NCBI RefSeq assembly: GCF_900102085.1
Contig: NZ_FMVM01000016.1
Location: 124,001 to 188,000, forward strand
Source of the DNA: Paenibacillus polysaccharolyticus
Lineage (GTDB): Bacteria; Bacillota; Bacilli; Paenibacillales; Paenibacillaceae
Length of the DNA: 64,000 nt
Direction: 5' to 3'
Positions 45,609 through 55,267 of the stretch are shown here, piece after piece (the first letter of the stretch is position 1; every line of letters starts with the position of its first letter). The translations under genes were made by a program, and so were the position numbers. The notes below the pieces were generated by a model, which ran no database searches, was not told where the DNA came from, and worked only from the letters and a program-made list of their open reading frames with translations.

Positions 45609-47564
45609 TTATTCGTGCTTCGAATGATCATGCCCATCATCTTTCAGGACGTTACCCATGTAGATACGTATCGTTGAGCCCTGCTCTACTCTTGCTCCTG
45701 GTTTAGGGGCCTGATTAATTACGTATTTGCCACTGCCCGACTTCGCGAGCATAAAATTCATGTTGAGATCCTCGTACAAATCTTCCACTGTAGCCCCAGT
45801 AAGATCAGGAACCGTCACAATTTTGGTTTCACCATATTTGTACTCTTTCGCGAGCTGGTCCTTACGCACAGGCACTTTCATATAATGCAGCGAATCTTCC
45901 AGAATGTTTTGTACGATTGGGGCTGCAACAACACCGCCAAACTGAATCCCCTTCGGATTGTCTACAGCGGTGTACACCACGATCTGCGGATCATCAGCCG
46001 GAGCAAATCCAATAAACGAAACGATGTGTTCACTCGACGAATAACGACCATTAATAACCTTCTGGGCTGTACCTGTTTTGCCTCCAACCCGGTAGCCATC
46101 GATAAAAGCTGGACGCCCTGTTCCTTTGGCCACGACACTTTCTAGTGCTTCTCGTACTTGTTTGGACGTATCCTCCGAGATGACTTGACGAACGAGTTCA
46201 GGCTTTACTTCTTCCAGCACCTCTCCGGTTTCTGGATGTACCCAGGCTTTCGTAACGTAAGGTTTATAGAGCTTCCCACCATTGATGGCAGCCGACACCG
46301 CTGCTACTTGTTGAATAGGGGTTACGGATACCCCCTGCCCAAAGGCAGTCGTTGCAAGTTCAACAGGACCTACGTTTGCTAATTTGAAAAGAATACCACT
46401 TGCTTCTCCGCTAAGATCAATCCCGGTTTTGGCACCAAAACCGAAATTTTTAATGTAGGAGAACAACGATTCCTTACCAAGCTTCTGCCCCAAAGCAACA
46501 AATCCGGGGTTGCAAGAGTTCTCCACCACCTGAAGGAAAGTCTGGCTTCCATGTCCGCCTTTCTTCCAACAGCGCAAGCGTGCTCCGCCGACTTCTACAA
46601 ATCCGGGATCAAAAAATTGATCCTGTTGCAGATTTACCTTTTTTTCTTGCAACGCAGCAGCCAGTGTAATAATTTTGAAAGTTGAACCTGGTTCATACGT
46701 CATCCAGATGGGCAAGTTCCGGTTATAAATTTCTGAAGGATATTGCTGATAATCTGCCGGCTCGTAGCCCGGTCTGCTAGACATCCCTAGAATTTCGCCT
46801 GTTTTGGGATTCATTGCAATAGCCAAAGCGGAATTAGCCTGAAACTTAACCATCGCCTGATCCAATTCCCGTTCCATAATCGATTGAATGGATTTATCAA
46901 TGGTCAGCTTGAGGTTGAGCCCGTCCTTCGGTTCCACATACTTCTCAGATGAGCCCGGCATGAGCCTTCCGGCCGCATCGGACAAGTAGGATACACTGCC
47001 ATTTAAACCATTCAGCTTGTCGTCATATCTTTTTTCAACACCAGTCAGTCCCTGATTATCAATCCCTGTAAATCCGAGAATATGAGCAGCCAGATCATCA
47101 TATGGATAGAAACGTTTGTTATCCTCGGCAACAACGATACCCGGGAGCTTCAAATCACGGATGCGCTGAGCTTTCTCCATCGTAATTTTGCGGCCACCGG
47201 GTTGTAGTCTTACAATCAATTCTCGTTTCTTGATGGTTGCCAGTACTTTCTCTTCTGTCATACCTAGTAGCGGTGCCAGCGCCCTGGCTGTGGTCTCCGC
47301 TTCTTTAACTTGAGCCGGGATCGCCATGATTGTTGGGGTTGTCACATTGTAGGCTAAAGATGTCCCGTTTCGATCCAGAATCTCTCCCCTTTTAGCTGTG
47401 TACGGAATATTACGACGCCAGGATTCTTCCGCTTTGGCCGATAGTTCCGGCCCTTTCCCCAACTGAACATAAGCAAGCCTGATGACCAAGGCCGAAAATA
47501 ACATAACCAAAATTAACAAACTCCACAGCAACCTGCGGCGCAGATTCACACTTGTTCCCTTCAC
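45609..47564 (-). CDS. spoVD: Stage V sporulation protein D, class B penicillin-binding protein
   Basis: A transpeptidase for spore cortex peptidoglycan, partner of SpoVE. 651 residues: N-terminal membrane anchor (LLWSLLILVMLFSALVIRLA), dimerisation domain, transpeptidase domain with the active Ser in EPGSTFKIITL (about residue 293), SCN in VVENSCNPGF and KTG in VGGKTGTAQKV, then one PASTA domain (VPDLTGATVEDLYEDLNMNF). It lies directly after pbpB, its vegetative paralogue, as in B. subtilis. Confidence 0.95.
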   Translation of the reverse strand: MKGTSVNLRRRLLWSLLILVMLFSALVIRLAYVQLGKGPELSAKAEESWRRNIPYTAKRGEILDRNGTSLAYNVTTPTIMAIPAQVKEAETTARALAPLLGMTEEKVLATIKKRELIVRLQPGGRKITMEKAQRIRDLKLPGIVVAEDNKRFYPYDDLAAHILGFTGIDNQGLTGVEKRYDDKLNGLNGSVSYLSDAAGRLMPGSSEKYVEPKDGLNLKLTIDKSIQSIMERELDQAMVKFQANSALAIAMNPKTGEILGMSSRPGYEPADYQQYPSEIYNRNLPIWMTYEPGSTFKIITLAAALQEKKVNLQQDQFFDPGFVEVGGARLRCWKKGGHGSQTFLQVVENSCNPGFVALGQKLGKESLFSYIKNFGFGAKTGIDLSGEASGILFKLANVGPVELATTAFGQGVSVTPIQQVAAVSAAINGGKLYKPYVTKAWVHPETGEVLEEVKPELVRQVISEDTSKQVREALESVVAKGTGRPAFIDGYRVGGKTGTAQKVINGRYSSSEHIVSFIGFAPADDPQIVVYTAVDNPKGIQFGGVVAAPIVQNILEDSLHYMKVPVRKDQLAKEYKYGETKIVTVPDLTGATVEDLYEDLNMNFMLAKSGSGKYVINQAPKPGARVEQGSTIRIYMGNVLKDDGHDHSKHE

Positions 47565-47656
47565 GAAAAGATCCCCCCACTCGTCCCAAAATCATGAACT
47601 GTCTCATTCATGAATATTCAGGACAACCGGGGGTTAGAACAAGCTGTCTATACAGT

Positions 47657-50005
47657 CTATGGCAGGGAAGCCCCTTCAGTGGCTGGTTTACCAGATGTTT
47701 CGTCTTGACCCTTTTGCTTGTCAGACTGACTCTGATTTGAGGCACTTCCCGGCGGATCATCCCCATCCGTTTTACCCTCATCAGCTGTTTTCGTATTGTT
47801 GTCCTGGTTTTTCGCATTCGGATCAGAAGAATCTGGAGCTTCATCAGCTATACCGGTTACCGCTGCCTTCGCTGTCTGTAAGGTTAACTGCACCGTTCGT
47901 TGCTCACCCGATACCTGCTCCTTCTGTTTCACGACGTATCCCTCACCCTTGACTGTTACGCCTACCTTCATCAGTGAGAGAACCTCCAACGCATCACGAA
48001 GCGATTCACCCGTCAGATCTGGAATCTTCATTTTACTGCTCTCTTCCGTCAGTAGGTAGACTCGTTGGCCTGGATTCATCGAAGCACCTGCTTGTGGATA
48101 CTGGCGAATCACATTTTCACCCTGACCAAGCGTGACATAAGCAATTCCGGAGTTGAGAAGCTGGCTTCTGGCCTGTTTGGCCGTTTTACCACTCAAGTCT
48201 GGAGCCTTAGCCTGTACAACAGGAGCTTCTTTTGACTTTTTGTCTGTCGTTTTGGCTGTATCTTTCGGTATACCCATATATTGCAACGTCTGGCTTACAA
48301 CCTTCTTGAACACTGGAGCCGCTGCAGTTCCTCCGCCAATGTTTGTGCCGTCTGGCTGGTCAATCACAATCAACATCGCAATCTTCGGATTGTTGACTGG
48401 TGCAAATCCAATAAATGAAACGACGTCTTTGTTTTTGCTATATTGACCGTTGATAACTTTTCGCGCTGTCCCTGTCTTGCCTGCAACCCGGTATCCTTCA
48501 ATATAAGCATTACGTCCTGTACCGATCGTCTGATCTGCTACGACCTGCTCCAGATACCCGCCAACAAGCTTGGCCGATTCTTTAGAGATGACCTGTCGAA
48601 TCACTTTCGGCTTGATTGCTTCCGTTGTGCCATCATTCGGATTAATGATCTCCTTTACGAGATGAGGCTGGAGCAACTTACCGCCGTTTGCAATGGCCGA
48701 GATGGCTGATAACTGCTGGATCGGCGTCACTTGTACGAGACCGTGACCATATGCAGCGGTAGCAATCTCTGATTTGTATACCAAGGGTTTGATTGGCGAA
48801 GCCGCTTCACTTGGCAGGTCAATGCCCGTCTTTTTACCAAAACCGAATTGATCGATATAGTGACGCAGCCGCTCTCCCCCGAGCATGTTGTACCCCAGAT
48901 TAACAAAAGCGATGTTACTGGAGCGTTTGACACCTTCAAGGTAAGAGATTCTTCCGTACGTATGTCCGTTATCACTAATCGGAAAACCACCGATGTATAT
49001 GCGCTTGGATTCAAACGTTGCATTCGGATCAAACAGTTTTTCCTCCACGGCTCCCGCAAGTGTCACAATTTTGAACGTAGAACCTGGTTCATAGATCGAC
49101 TGCGTTGCATGGTTGATAAAATTTTTCTGATCCGGTGTGCTCGCATACGTATTCGGATTAAAGGTCGGCCAGTTGGCCATCCCCAGAATCTCCATCGTGT
49201 TTGGATCAGCCGCAATGACGGTCATACTCAGCGGGTTATATTTCGCAATTGTCTCTTTCATTGCACTTTCAATGTAAAACTGGATCGTATCATCAATCGT
49301 CAGTTTCAGGTTTTTACCGTTTTTCGGAGGCAAATAATTATCCTGTGAATCCGGAAGTTTGATGCCTTTCGCATCCTTCTGGTAATTCAGGAAACCATCT
49401 GTGCCTGTCAGCACGTCATCATACGAGACTTCAAGCCCATTGACAGCTTTACCGTCACGACTCATATAACCTAGCACATGAGAGGCCAGCGACTCTTCCG
49501 GATAAAAACGTTTGGACTCCTGCGTCATGACGATCGCATTTTTTGCCTTGTGTTGCTCCTGAAGCTCTTCGCGCAACTCATTGACCTTTTCAGCAAGTGC
49601 AGGACTAATTTTGTATCCTTCACTGCGTACTTCGCGTTGTTGAAAAAACTTCCCGTCTTTATTTTTTGCTGTAACAAGAGCTCGCATCTCACTCTCGTTT
49701 TTCTTGAGCAGTGCCGATAGCTTCTTCGTCACTTCGTCCTCAATACCTAGTTGATTAATCAAAAGCGGGTTAACCGAAACCGTGTAAGCCGGCGAATCCG
49801 TAGCAAGCACATTCCCGTTTCGATCCGTAATCGTTCCGCGAGCAGCCTTGATCGTCTGTTCCCTTTCGATAAGACCCGCCGCACGCTCCTGCCATTTGTC
49901 ACCATTAACCACCTGAATGAAAAATATACGGGTTACGAGTACAAGAAAAAAGAGGGTAATGAATCCCCCTATTAACAACGTGCGCATTTTTATTCTTTTT
50001 ACCAT
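47657..50005 (-). CDS. pbpB: Penicillin-binding protein 2B (FtsI-type division transpeptidase)
   Basis: The class B PBP that cross-links septal peptidoglycan. 782 residues: membrane anchor (TLLIGGFITLFFLVLVTRIF), transpeptidase motifs S-x-x-K in EPGSTFKIVTL, SSN in VKRSSNIAFVNLG and KTG in AGKTGTARKV, and two PASTA domains (KAPDLSGKTAKQARSQLL and KIPDLTGESLRDALEVLS). The last ~60 residues form an acidic, Gln/Ser/Asp-rich tail that makes it longer than the ~716 residues of B. subtilis PBP2B. Confidence 0.95.
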   Translation of the reverse strand: MVKRIKMRTLLIGGFITLFFLVLVTRIFFIQVVNGDKWQERAAGLIEREQTIKAARGTITDRNGNVLATDSPAYTVSVNPLLINQLGIEDEVTKKLSALLKKNESEMRALVTAKNKDGKFFQQREVRSEGYKISPALAEKVNELREELQEQHKAKNAIVMTQESKRFYPEESLASHVLGYMSRDGKAVNGLEVSYDDVLTGTDGFLNYQKDAKGIKLPDSQDNYLPPKNGKNLKLTIDDTIQFYIESAMKETIAKYNPLSMTVIAADPNTMEILGMANWPTFNPNTYASTPDQKNFINHATQSIYEPGSTFKIVTLAGAVEEKLFDPNATFESKRIYIGGFPISDNGHTYGRISYLEGVKRSSNIAFVNLGYNMLGGERLRHYIDQFGFGKKTGIDLPSEAASPIKPLVYKSEIATAAYGHGLVQVTPIQQLSAISAIANGGKLLQPHLVKEIINPNDGTTEAIKPKVIRQVISKESAKLVGGYLEQVVADQTIGTGRNAYIEGYRVAGKTGTARKVINGQYSKNKDVVSFIGFAPVNNPKIAMLIVIDQPDGTNIGGGTAAAPVFKKVVSQTLQYMGIPKDTAKTTDKKSKEAPVVQAKAPDLSGKTAKQARSQLLNSGIAYVTLGQGENVIRQYPQAGASMNPGQRVYLLTEESSKMKIPDLTGESLRDALEVLSLMKVGVTVKGEGYVVKQKEQVSGEQRTVQLTLQTAKAAVTGIADEAPDSSDPNAKNQDNNTKTADEGKTDGDDPPGSASNQSQSDKQKGQDETSGKPATEGASLP

Positions 50006-50017
50006 CGAAACACCTCT

Positions 50018-50443
50018 TTACTTGCCACTGGATGCATTCGAGGATGATTCAGTACCTGTCGATGTATTCGTTGTTGAGCGTGGTACAAAAATAACATCCT
50101 TATCGGAAGCTTCCACGTAACCCAGTCTTTTTGCATTCTCGACAACCTGATTATTCAATGTTTCTCTCTCCACCTGTAAGTCGGCAATGGTCTTCTCAGC
50201 CTCTTTAATTTTTACAATGGTCGACTGAGCCTGCTTGTTCAGCTCATAAATATGAGCGTAACGAGACATCAGGGCACCGCCCACAATAATGACGGCTAAG
50301 AGTGTGATCAGGTATAAAAACTTTTCGCGGCCTGGCAGACCTGTGCGACGTGTCACAACTTTAGTAGTTTCCTTGTACCTTTGCTGCGTTACACGTTCCT
50401 GGGCTTTTTCTTTGACCGCTAGATTGCCACGTGTATATGCCAT
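50018..50443 (-). CDS. ftsL: Cell division protein FtsL
   Basis: A 141-residue bitopic protein: basic cytoplasmic tail (about 1-45), one membrane helix (FLYLITLLAVIIVGGALMSR) and a coiled-coil ectodomain (LNKQAQSTIVKIKEAEKTIA, DLQVERETLNNQVV) ending in a Ser/Thr-rich tail. FtsL with DivIC and DivIB activates septal synthesis. Sequence identity in this family is low; the call rests on topology and on its place between rsmH and pbpB. AGGAGG precedes the ATG. Confidence 0.92.
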   Translation of the reverse strand: MAYTRGNLAVKEKAQERVTQQRYKETTKVVTRRTGLPGREKFLYLITLLAVIIVGGALMSRYAHIYELNKQAQSTIVKIKEAEKTIADLQVERETLNNQVVENAKRLGYVEASDKDVIFVPRSTTNTSTGTESSSNASSGK

Positions 50444-50469
50444 TTGAAGGCTCCTCCTCCTCTTTTGTT

Positions 50470-51420
50470 CTACAATTTCTCAGCTACACGCAGCTTGGCT
50501 GATCGCGCACGAGAGTTCTCGGTCAGTTCCGCTTCTGATGGAATCAACGGTTTTCGGTTGACGAGACGTAAAGTCCCTTTACCACCGCATACACATAACG
50601 GAAAGTCAGGTGGACATGTACATTTTTCAAGATAGCTGCTGAAGATCTGTTTACATATCCGGTCCTCAAGGGAGTGGAAGGTGATAACAGATACGCGCCC
50701 CCCTGGCGCTAAACAACGAACAGCCTGATGCAGTCCTTCTTCAAAAGCCCCCAGTTCATCATTCACAGCAATACGCAGCGCCTGAAAACTTCGCTTCGCA
50801 GGATGTCCACCTGTACGGCGGGCTGCTGCAGGAATACCTTCTTTGATCAATTCCACAAGTTCACCTGTCGTTTCGATCTCAGACTGACTACGTTGATTCA
50901 CAATAACACGAGCAATCCGTTTGGAAAATTTCTCTTCACCATAGCGATACAGAATTCGCGCAATCTCTTCTTCCGGCCATTCGTTCACTATCTCTTTGGC
51001 TGTCAGAAGTGCATCCTGGTCCATACGCATATCAAGCGGTGCATCGTGATTGTAACTGAATCCGCGTTCTCCTTCGTCAAACTGTGGTGACGACACCCCA
51101 AGGTCATACAGAATTCCGTCGACCTGTGGTACACCATCCTTCATAGGAACATCAAGGTCTTTGAGAACCTGCTCCAAATCTCTAAAATTGGTTTTCACCA
51201 ATGTAACCTGGTTTTCATAAGCAGCGAGCTTCTCGCGTGCATTGTCCAAAGCCCAGTCATCCTGATCAAGTGCGATCAGACGTCCCCCCGGACCTAGCTT
51301 GGATGCAATCACGGAACTGTGTCCCGCCCCTCCTAAAGTGCAGTCCACGTATATACCGTCCTGCTTGATGTTTAATCCCTCGGTTGCCTCTTCTTTGAGT
51401 ACGGTTATATGGTGAAACAA
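50470..51420 (-). CDS. rsmH: 16S rRNA (cytosine1402-N4)-methyltransferase
   Basis: The N4-methyltransferase for C1402 in the ribosomal P site (MraW). 316 residues. SAM-binding [20 protein letters not shown] near residue 26; [19 protein letters not shown] and [19 protein letters not shown] are family signatures, with a Cys-rich loop [13 protein letters not shown] near the C-terminus. The start is TTG 51420, after AAGGAGGGG. Eighteen bases after mraZ. Confidence 0.97.
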   Translation of the reverse strand: MFHHITVLKEEATEGLNIKQDGIYVDCTLGGAGHSSVIASKLGPGGRLIALDQDDWALDNAREKLAAYENQVTLVKTNFRDLEQVLKDLDVPMKDGVPQVDGILYDLGVSSPQFDEGERGFSYNHDAPLDMRMDQDALLTAKEIVNEWPEEEIARILYRYGEEKFSKRIARVIVNQRSQSEIETTGELVELIKEGIPAAARRTGGHPAKRSFQALRIAVNDELGAFEEGLHQAVRCLAPGGRVSVITFHSLEDRICKQIFSSYLEKCTCPPDFPLCVCGGKGTLRLVNRKPLIPSEAELTENSRARSAKLRVAEKL

Positions 51421-51438
51421 CCTGCACCCCTCCTTACT

Positions 51439-51876
51439 TTATAAGTCAAAATTGAAATCGACCAGCTTTTCGGCAATGTCGTTGAATGCTTCTTCGGATT
51501 GATTAAAATAACTTTCCCATATGCCTTTGCTCCAAATCTCCGCCCGATTCGACACACCAAGAACAACGCAATCCTTGTCCAATTTGGCATACTCTCTCAG
51601 GTTACCCGGCAGATTTACCCTGCCCTGTTTATCCAGTTCACATTCAGTGGCACCTGAGAAAAAAAACCGGGTAAACGCACGTGCGTCGGATTTCATCAGC
51701 GGCAGTGCTTTCAGTTTCTGTTCCATGACCCCCCACTCCTCCATGGGGTACACGAAAAGACACTGGTCCAAACCTCGTGTGACAACGAAAGTGGATCCGA
51801 GAGATTCGCGGAATTTAGCCGGAATAATGACCCGACCTTTATCATCAATGCTATGTTGAAACTCGCCCATAAACAT
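51439..51876 (-). CDS. mraZ: Transcriptional regulator MraZ
   Basis: A 145-residue DNA-binding protein with two tandem AbrB/SpoVT-like domains ([20 protein letters not shown] and the later [20 protein letters not shown]). MraZ forms a ring and represses the dcw operon by binding direct repeats before its own gene. Such repeats are present at 51890-51929. ATG 51876 (MFMGEFQHS) matches relatives; longer in-frame versions would run through the operator. First gene of the dcw cluster. Confidence 0.96.
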   Translation of the reverse strand: MFMGEFQHSIDDKGRVIIPAKFRESLGSTFVVTRGLDQCLFVYPMEEWGVMEQKLKALPLMKSDARAFTRFFFSGATECELDKQGRVNLPGNLREYAKLDKDCVVLGVSNRAEIWSKGIWESYFNQSEEAFNDIAEKLVDFNFDL

Positions 51877-51889
51877 TGCCGCACTCACT

Positions 51890-51929
51890 CCCCCACCCAT
51901 TTCCCCCACTTTGCCCCACTTTCCACCAC
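51890..51929 (-). promoter_or_regulatory. mraZ: MraZ operator: four 10-bp direct repeats
   Basis: Reading the minus strand, the four consecutive decamers are GTGGTGGAAA, GTGGGGCAAA, GTGGGGGAAA and TGGGTGGGGG. They have the TGGG-type core with 10-bp spacing that MraZ binds in E. coli and Mollicutes. They start about 14 bases before the mraZ ATG and reach to the -10 region, so bound MraZ should block transcription start or early elongation. Confidence 0.85.
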
Positions 51930-51932
51930 CTA

Positions 51933-51961
51933 AGCATAATAGATTCGGTTAAAAAAATCAA
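51933..51961 (-). promoter_or_regulatory. mraZ: Sigma-A promoter of the dcw cluster
   Basis: TTGATT (51956-51961), a 17-base spacer and TATGCT (51933-51938) on the minus strand. It abuts the MraZ repeats, which would cover the transcription start. Confidence 0.72.
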
Positions 51962-52002
51962 AACCCTTCTTGACTTTTCTGTTTTTTTATTTGATTTCAC
52001 CG

Positions 52003-52044
52003 AAAAAAACGCCTTCGATCCTGTCATTCAGGACCAAAGACGTT
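52003..52044 (-). terminator. Terminator after ahcY
   Basis: On the minus strand AACGTCTT...GGTCCTG pairs with CAGGAT...AAGGCGTT (imperfect, with an internal loop) and is followed by seven T. It lies about 110 bases after the ahcY stop and before the dcw promoter. Confidence 0.75.
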
Positions 52045-52152
52045 TCCCGGTTACGGGCGATCGCATGTGCACCCGTACATGAGCCATATCGTCAATACAC
52101 CATTCTACTACTTTTGAAACAGTTTATCCGTTTGTAATTATTGGATAACCCT

Positions 52153-53418
52153 TTAAAATTTCCAACTATCGAGGTACTTTTCTTGCTCAGCGGACAAAGA
52201 ATCAATGGCAATGTTCAGGCTCTCCAGCTTGTAACTTGCCACTTGCTGGTCAATTTCGTAAGGAACGTTCACTACGTTTTTACCAAGAGATTCATAGTTT
52301 TCGCTCACATAACGCAAACCTAATGCCTGCAGTGCAAACGTAGTGTCCATGATCTCGGCCGGATGTCCGTCAGCAGCTCCCAGATTTACCAAGCGTCCCT
52401 CCGCGAGCAGATACATTTTACGACCATCTTTGAAACGGTACTCCTCAATGTTGCGACGAACGGTACGAATAGACTCAGAACGTTTGGCAAGCTCCGGTTT
52501 GTTAACCTCAACATCGAAGTGACCTGCATTACTCAGAATAGCTCCGTCTTTCATAACATCGTAATGTTCACCTGTAATAACGTCCTTGTTGCCTGTCACA
52601 GCAATAAAGAAATCACCCAACTTTGCTGCTTCCAGCATCGTCATAACCCGGAAACCATCCATATGTGCTTCCACGGCTTTGATCGGGTCGATTTCAGTTA
52701 CAATGACATTGGCACCCAAACCTTTTGCACGCATAGCCACACCTTTACCACACCAGCCATACCCAGCTACGACAACATTTTTACCTGCAACCACCAGGTT
52801 CGTTGTCCGAATAATACCGTCAAAAGCGGATTGCCCAGTGCCATAGCGGTTATCAAACAAATACTTGCAATATGCGTCATTTACCGCAACCATCGGGAAT
52901 TTCAGTTGTCCTTCTTTCGCCAGTGCCTTCAAACGGATAATGCCTGTTGTCGTTTCTTCTGCGCCCCCGCGAATCGTAGCCGCAAGATCAGGACGTTCGG
53001 AAGCAATAATGGTTGCAAAATCCCCACCATCATCAATAATGAGATCAGGCTTCACTTCAAGAGCACGGAGTTGCAGTGCTTTGAACTCAGCTGGTTCAGG
53101 GTTATATTTCGCATAAACAGTCACACCGTCTTCTACCAAAGCCGCACATACATCATCTTGAGTAGACAACGGGTTACTATGTGTGATCGTCACTTCAGCA
53201 CCACCAGCCTGAATGACTTTTGCCAGATATGCGGTTTTAGCTTCGAGGTGAAGGCAAATCGATACCTTTAGACCTTTAAAAGGCAGATCCTGTTCAAATT
53301 GACGACGAATCCGGTTTAAAACCGGCATATGCGCCTCAACCCAATCAATTTTCAAATGGCCCTCAGCAGCAAGTCCCATATCTTTGACGATGCTGTTTTG
53401 TAATGAAGATGTGGTCAC
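52153..53418 (-). CDS. ahcY: Adenosylhomocysteinase (S-adenosylhomocysteine hydrolase)
   Basis: Splits S-adenosylhomocysteine into adenosine and homocysteine, recycling the product of methylation. 421 residues. NAD-binding loop VVVAGYGWCGKGVAMRAKGL near residue 220; substrate region CLHLEAKTAYLAKVI and the catalytic DNRYGTGQS, plus SNAGHFDVEV and the C-terminal NLGAADGHPAEIMDTTFA. The DNRYGTGQS form is that of the shorter archaeal/Thermotoga-type enzymes. GTG start after GGAGGAG. Many Bacillota use Pfs and LuxS instead. It follows bshC by 61 bases. Confidence 0.94.
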   Translation of the reverse strand: MTTSSLQNSIVKDMGLAAEGHLKIDWVEAHMPVLNRIRRQFEQDLPFKGLKVSICLHLEAKTAYLAKVIQAGGAEVTITHSNPLSTQDDVCAALVEDGVTVYAKYNPEPAEFKALQLRALEVKPDLIIDDGGDFATIIASERPDLAATIRGGAEETTTGIIRLKALAKEGQLKFPMVAVNDAYCKYLFDNRYGTGQSAFDGIIRTTNLVVAGKNVVVAGYGWCGKGVAMRAKGLGANVIVTEIDPIKAVEAHMDGFRVMTMLEAAKLGDFFIAVTGNKDVITGEHYDVMKDGAILSNAGHFDVEVNKPELAKRSESIRTVRRNIEEYRFKDGRKMYLLAEGRLVNLGAADGHPAEIMDTTFALQALGLRYVSENYESLGKNVVNVPYEIDQQVASYKLESLNIAIDSLSAEQEKYLDSWKF

Positions 53419-53479
53419 TTTATCTCCTCCTCAAATGTGTTTCTTCTATTATAAAGATCAATATAATCTGAATAGATAC

Positions 53480-55111
53480 TTACAAGGATATAACCTTGTG
53501 TTCGCCCCGGAATTCAGCAGATGCTTTAATCAATTCCTCAATCCAGTCCGTTCCATAACGATTCAGGTAAAAGAGTGCATTATGTACTCGTTCCTGGGGT
53601 TTGCCCATTGGGAACAGAGCATTCTGAATACCGTTCCAATGCCTCAAACTCACTTGATGTTTATCCTCAATTGCCTTGCGAACCTGACGCTCCAGATACT
53701 GAATCTGTTCATTCATTTTGGCTAAATTCGCTTCACCAATCCGGTTCAATCCGGGATGCACTTCTGCAACCTGATCCAATAGCGGACGATAGAGCGTCAT
53801 AAACTGCTCACGGATCTGCGTGAATTGTTCATCAACTTGGAAGGTTTCCTGCTGCGTTAGCCATTGTGCTTTCTTTTCTTCCAGTTGGTTCTGTACATCC
53901 TGGAAAGAAAGTCCGTATTGTTTCATATATTTGTGTTGCACTTCCTCCATAATCGTGAAGGATAGACGAGGCAATAATATCGGCATTTGTAGCCCAAAAG
54001 TACGAAACGCCTCACGTGTAAGACCCCAATATGCAATTTCTCCATGCCCTAAAATAACTGCAGCCACAGGCAACAATGAATCTTGCATCAAAGGACGGGT
54101 GAGTACGTTGTTACTAAAACGCTCAGGGTGATCTTCCAATTCTTGTAACAAACGTTCTTCTGTAAAGGAAACTAACCCCTTACGATCCTGATACAAGTTA
54201 TCTTTCAGCATCAAAAGCAAACGGGTGCCTTCATGAATATAAAAGAGATTGGCCCCATCTTCAGCCACTTCTGCTGATGTCGAATAACCCGCTTGTTCTA
54301 CAAGCGATGCCCCTTGTAAATAGGCTTCCCGCAACGAATCATTCTTCCGAATCAAACGCTCAAATATGGGCTTTTCTAACTTACGCAATTCAGGATCGGC
54401 AGCATCCATGAGTACCAGTCCAGTCTTTGCAAACAAGGCCGATATCATTCGAGCAAACGCATCACTTAGATTCGTACTCGACTGATGGATTTCTGTGATC
54501 AGCTTTATTAATCCAGGCTTATGCATGGTATCAGGCAATAATTGTTCCACTTGATTCAACACCGTTTCCCACTGATCCCACTTTACTTCCACATAACTTA
54601 CCGAGTCCTTACCTTTAAAATGCCCTTGCAGTTTAACTTTGTGAATTTGTCCTTGCTTATCAGGCAAATAGGTATGATTTACCTCATCCCAGTCATGGTC
54701 TTCTCCCGCAATCCAGAACACTGGAACTACAGGACGTTTCAATTGCTGTTCAGCTTCACGCGCAGCGGCGACCACACTGGCTGCTTTGTATATCACAAAC
54801 AATGGTCCGGTGAACAAGCCACTCTGTTGTCCACCTGTAACGACGAGTGCATCTTCTTCAACTAGGCGGGTAATCGAAGCATGAACCTTGTCATGATCAT
54901 TTACTCGCTTATTATATAAACGTAAATACGCCGCCAGTTCATGACGGTCAACACGTGTATGCTCCGATTGTTTCAGCCATTCAGCACGCGCGTGGAGGCC
55001 GTTTTCCCAGCGAATGTCATATTCATAAAGGCTTCGCGCAGCATCTGTCGTACAGAGATAATCTTCTGCAAGCTTTGATCCGCTGCGGAGCGCCTCGGTG
55101 ATCCCTTTCAT
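53480..55111 (-). CDS. bshC: Bacillithiol biosynthesis cysteine-adding enzyme BshC
   Basis: Adds cysteine to GlcN-malate in the last step of bacillithiol synthesis. 543 residues, as in B. subtilis YllA. VVTGGQQSGLFTGPLFVIYK near residue 98 and PVFWIAGEDHDWDEVNHTYL near residue 135 are the family signatures, with a long coiled coil near residues 390-470. The gene lies upstream of the mraZ operon, as yllA does in B. subtilis. ATG with AGGAGG upstream. Confidence 0.95.
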   Translation of the reverse strand: MKGITEALRSGSKLAEDYLCTTDAARSLYEYDIRWENGLHARAEWLKQSEHTRVDRHELAAYLRLYNKRVNDHDKVHASITRLVEEDALVVTGGQQSGLFTGPLFVIYKAASVVAAAREAEQQLKRPVVPVFWIAGEDHDWDEVNHTYLPDKQGQIHKVKLQGHFKGKDSVSYVEVKWDQWETVLNQVEQLLPDTMHKPGLIKLITEIHQSSTNLSDAFARMISALFAKTGLVLMDAADPELRKLEKPIFERLIRKNDSLREAYLQGASLVEQAGYSTSAEVAEDGANLFYIHEGTRLLLMLKDNLYQDRKGLVSFTEERLLQELEDHPERFSNNVLTRPLMQDSLLPVAAVILGHGEIAYWGLTREAFRTFGLQMPILLPRLSFTIMEEVQHKYMKQYGLSFQDVQNQLEEKKAQWLTQQETFQVDEQFTQIREQFMTLYRPLLDQVAEVHPGLNRIGEANLAKMNEQIQYLERQVRKAIEDKHQVSLRHWNGIQNALFPMGKPQERVHNALFYLNRYGTDWIEELIKASAEFRGEHKVISL

Positions 55112-55201
55112 GAGGTCTGCCTCCTATTCTGCTTCTAAAGAGCCTTCCTTGATTGTACCGAATTCAGTAGCTCTTCGTCAAAACAAAGTCACAAATATAT
55201 G

Positions 55202-55230
55202 AAAAAAACCGCCGATTTAAATCGGCGGTT
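55202..55230 (-). terminator. Terminator of the opp operon
   Basis: A perfect palindrome at 55207-55230 (half-site AACCGCCGATTT) followed by seven T on the minus strand. It lies about 40 bases after the end of the fused ATPase gene. Confidence 0.92.
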
Positions 55231-55267
55231 ATGATGTATATAATAGCATATTCGTTTTTCGAAACTA

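Noticed and set aside
47575-47625. Possible sigma-E promoter before spoVD (GAATATT with CATGATTT)
   Set aside because: The -35 fits but the -10 matches in only about half its positions and the spacer is one base too long; not enough to call.
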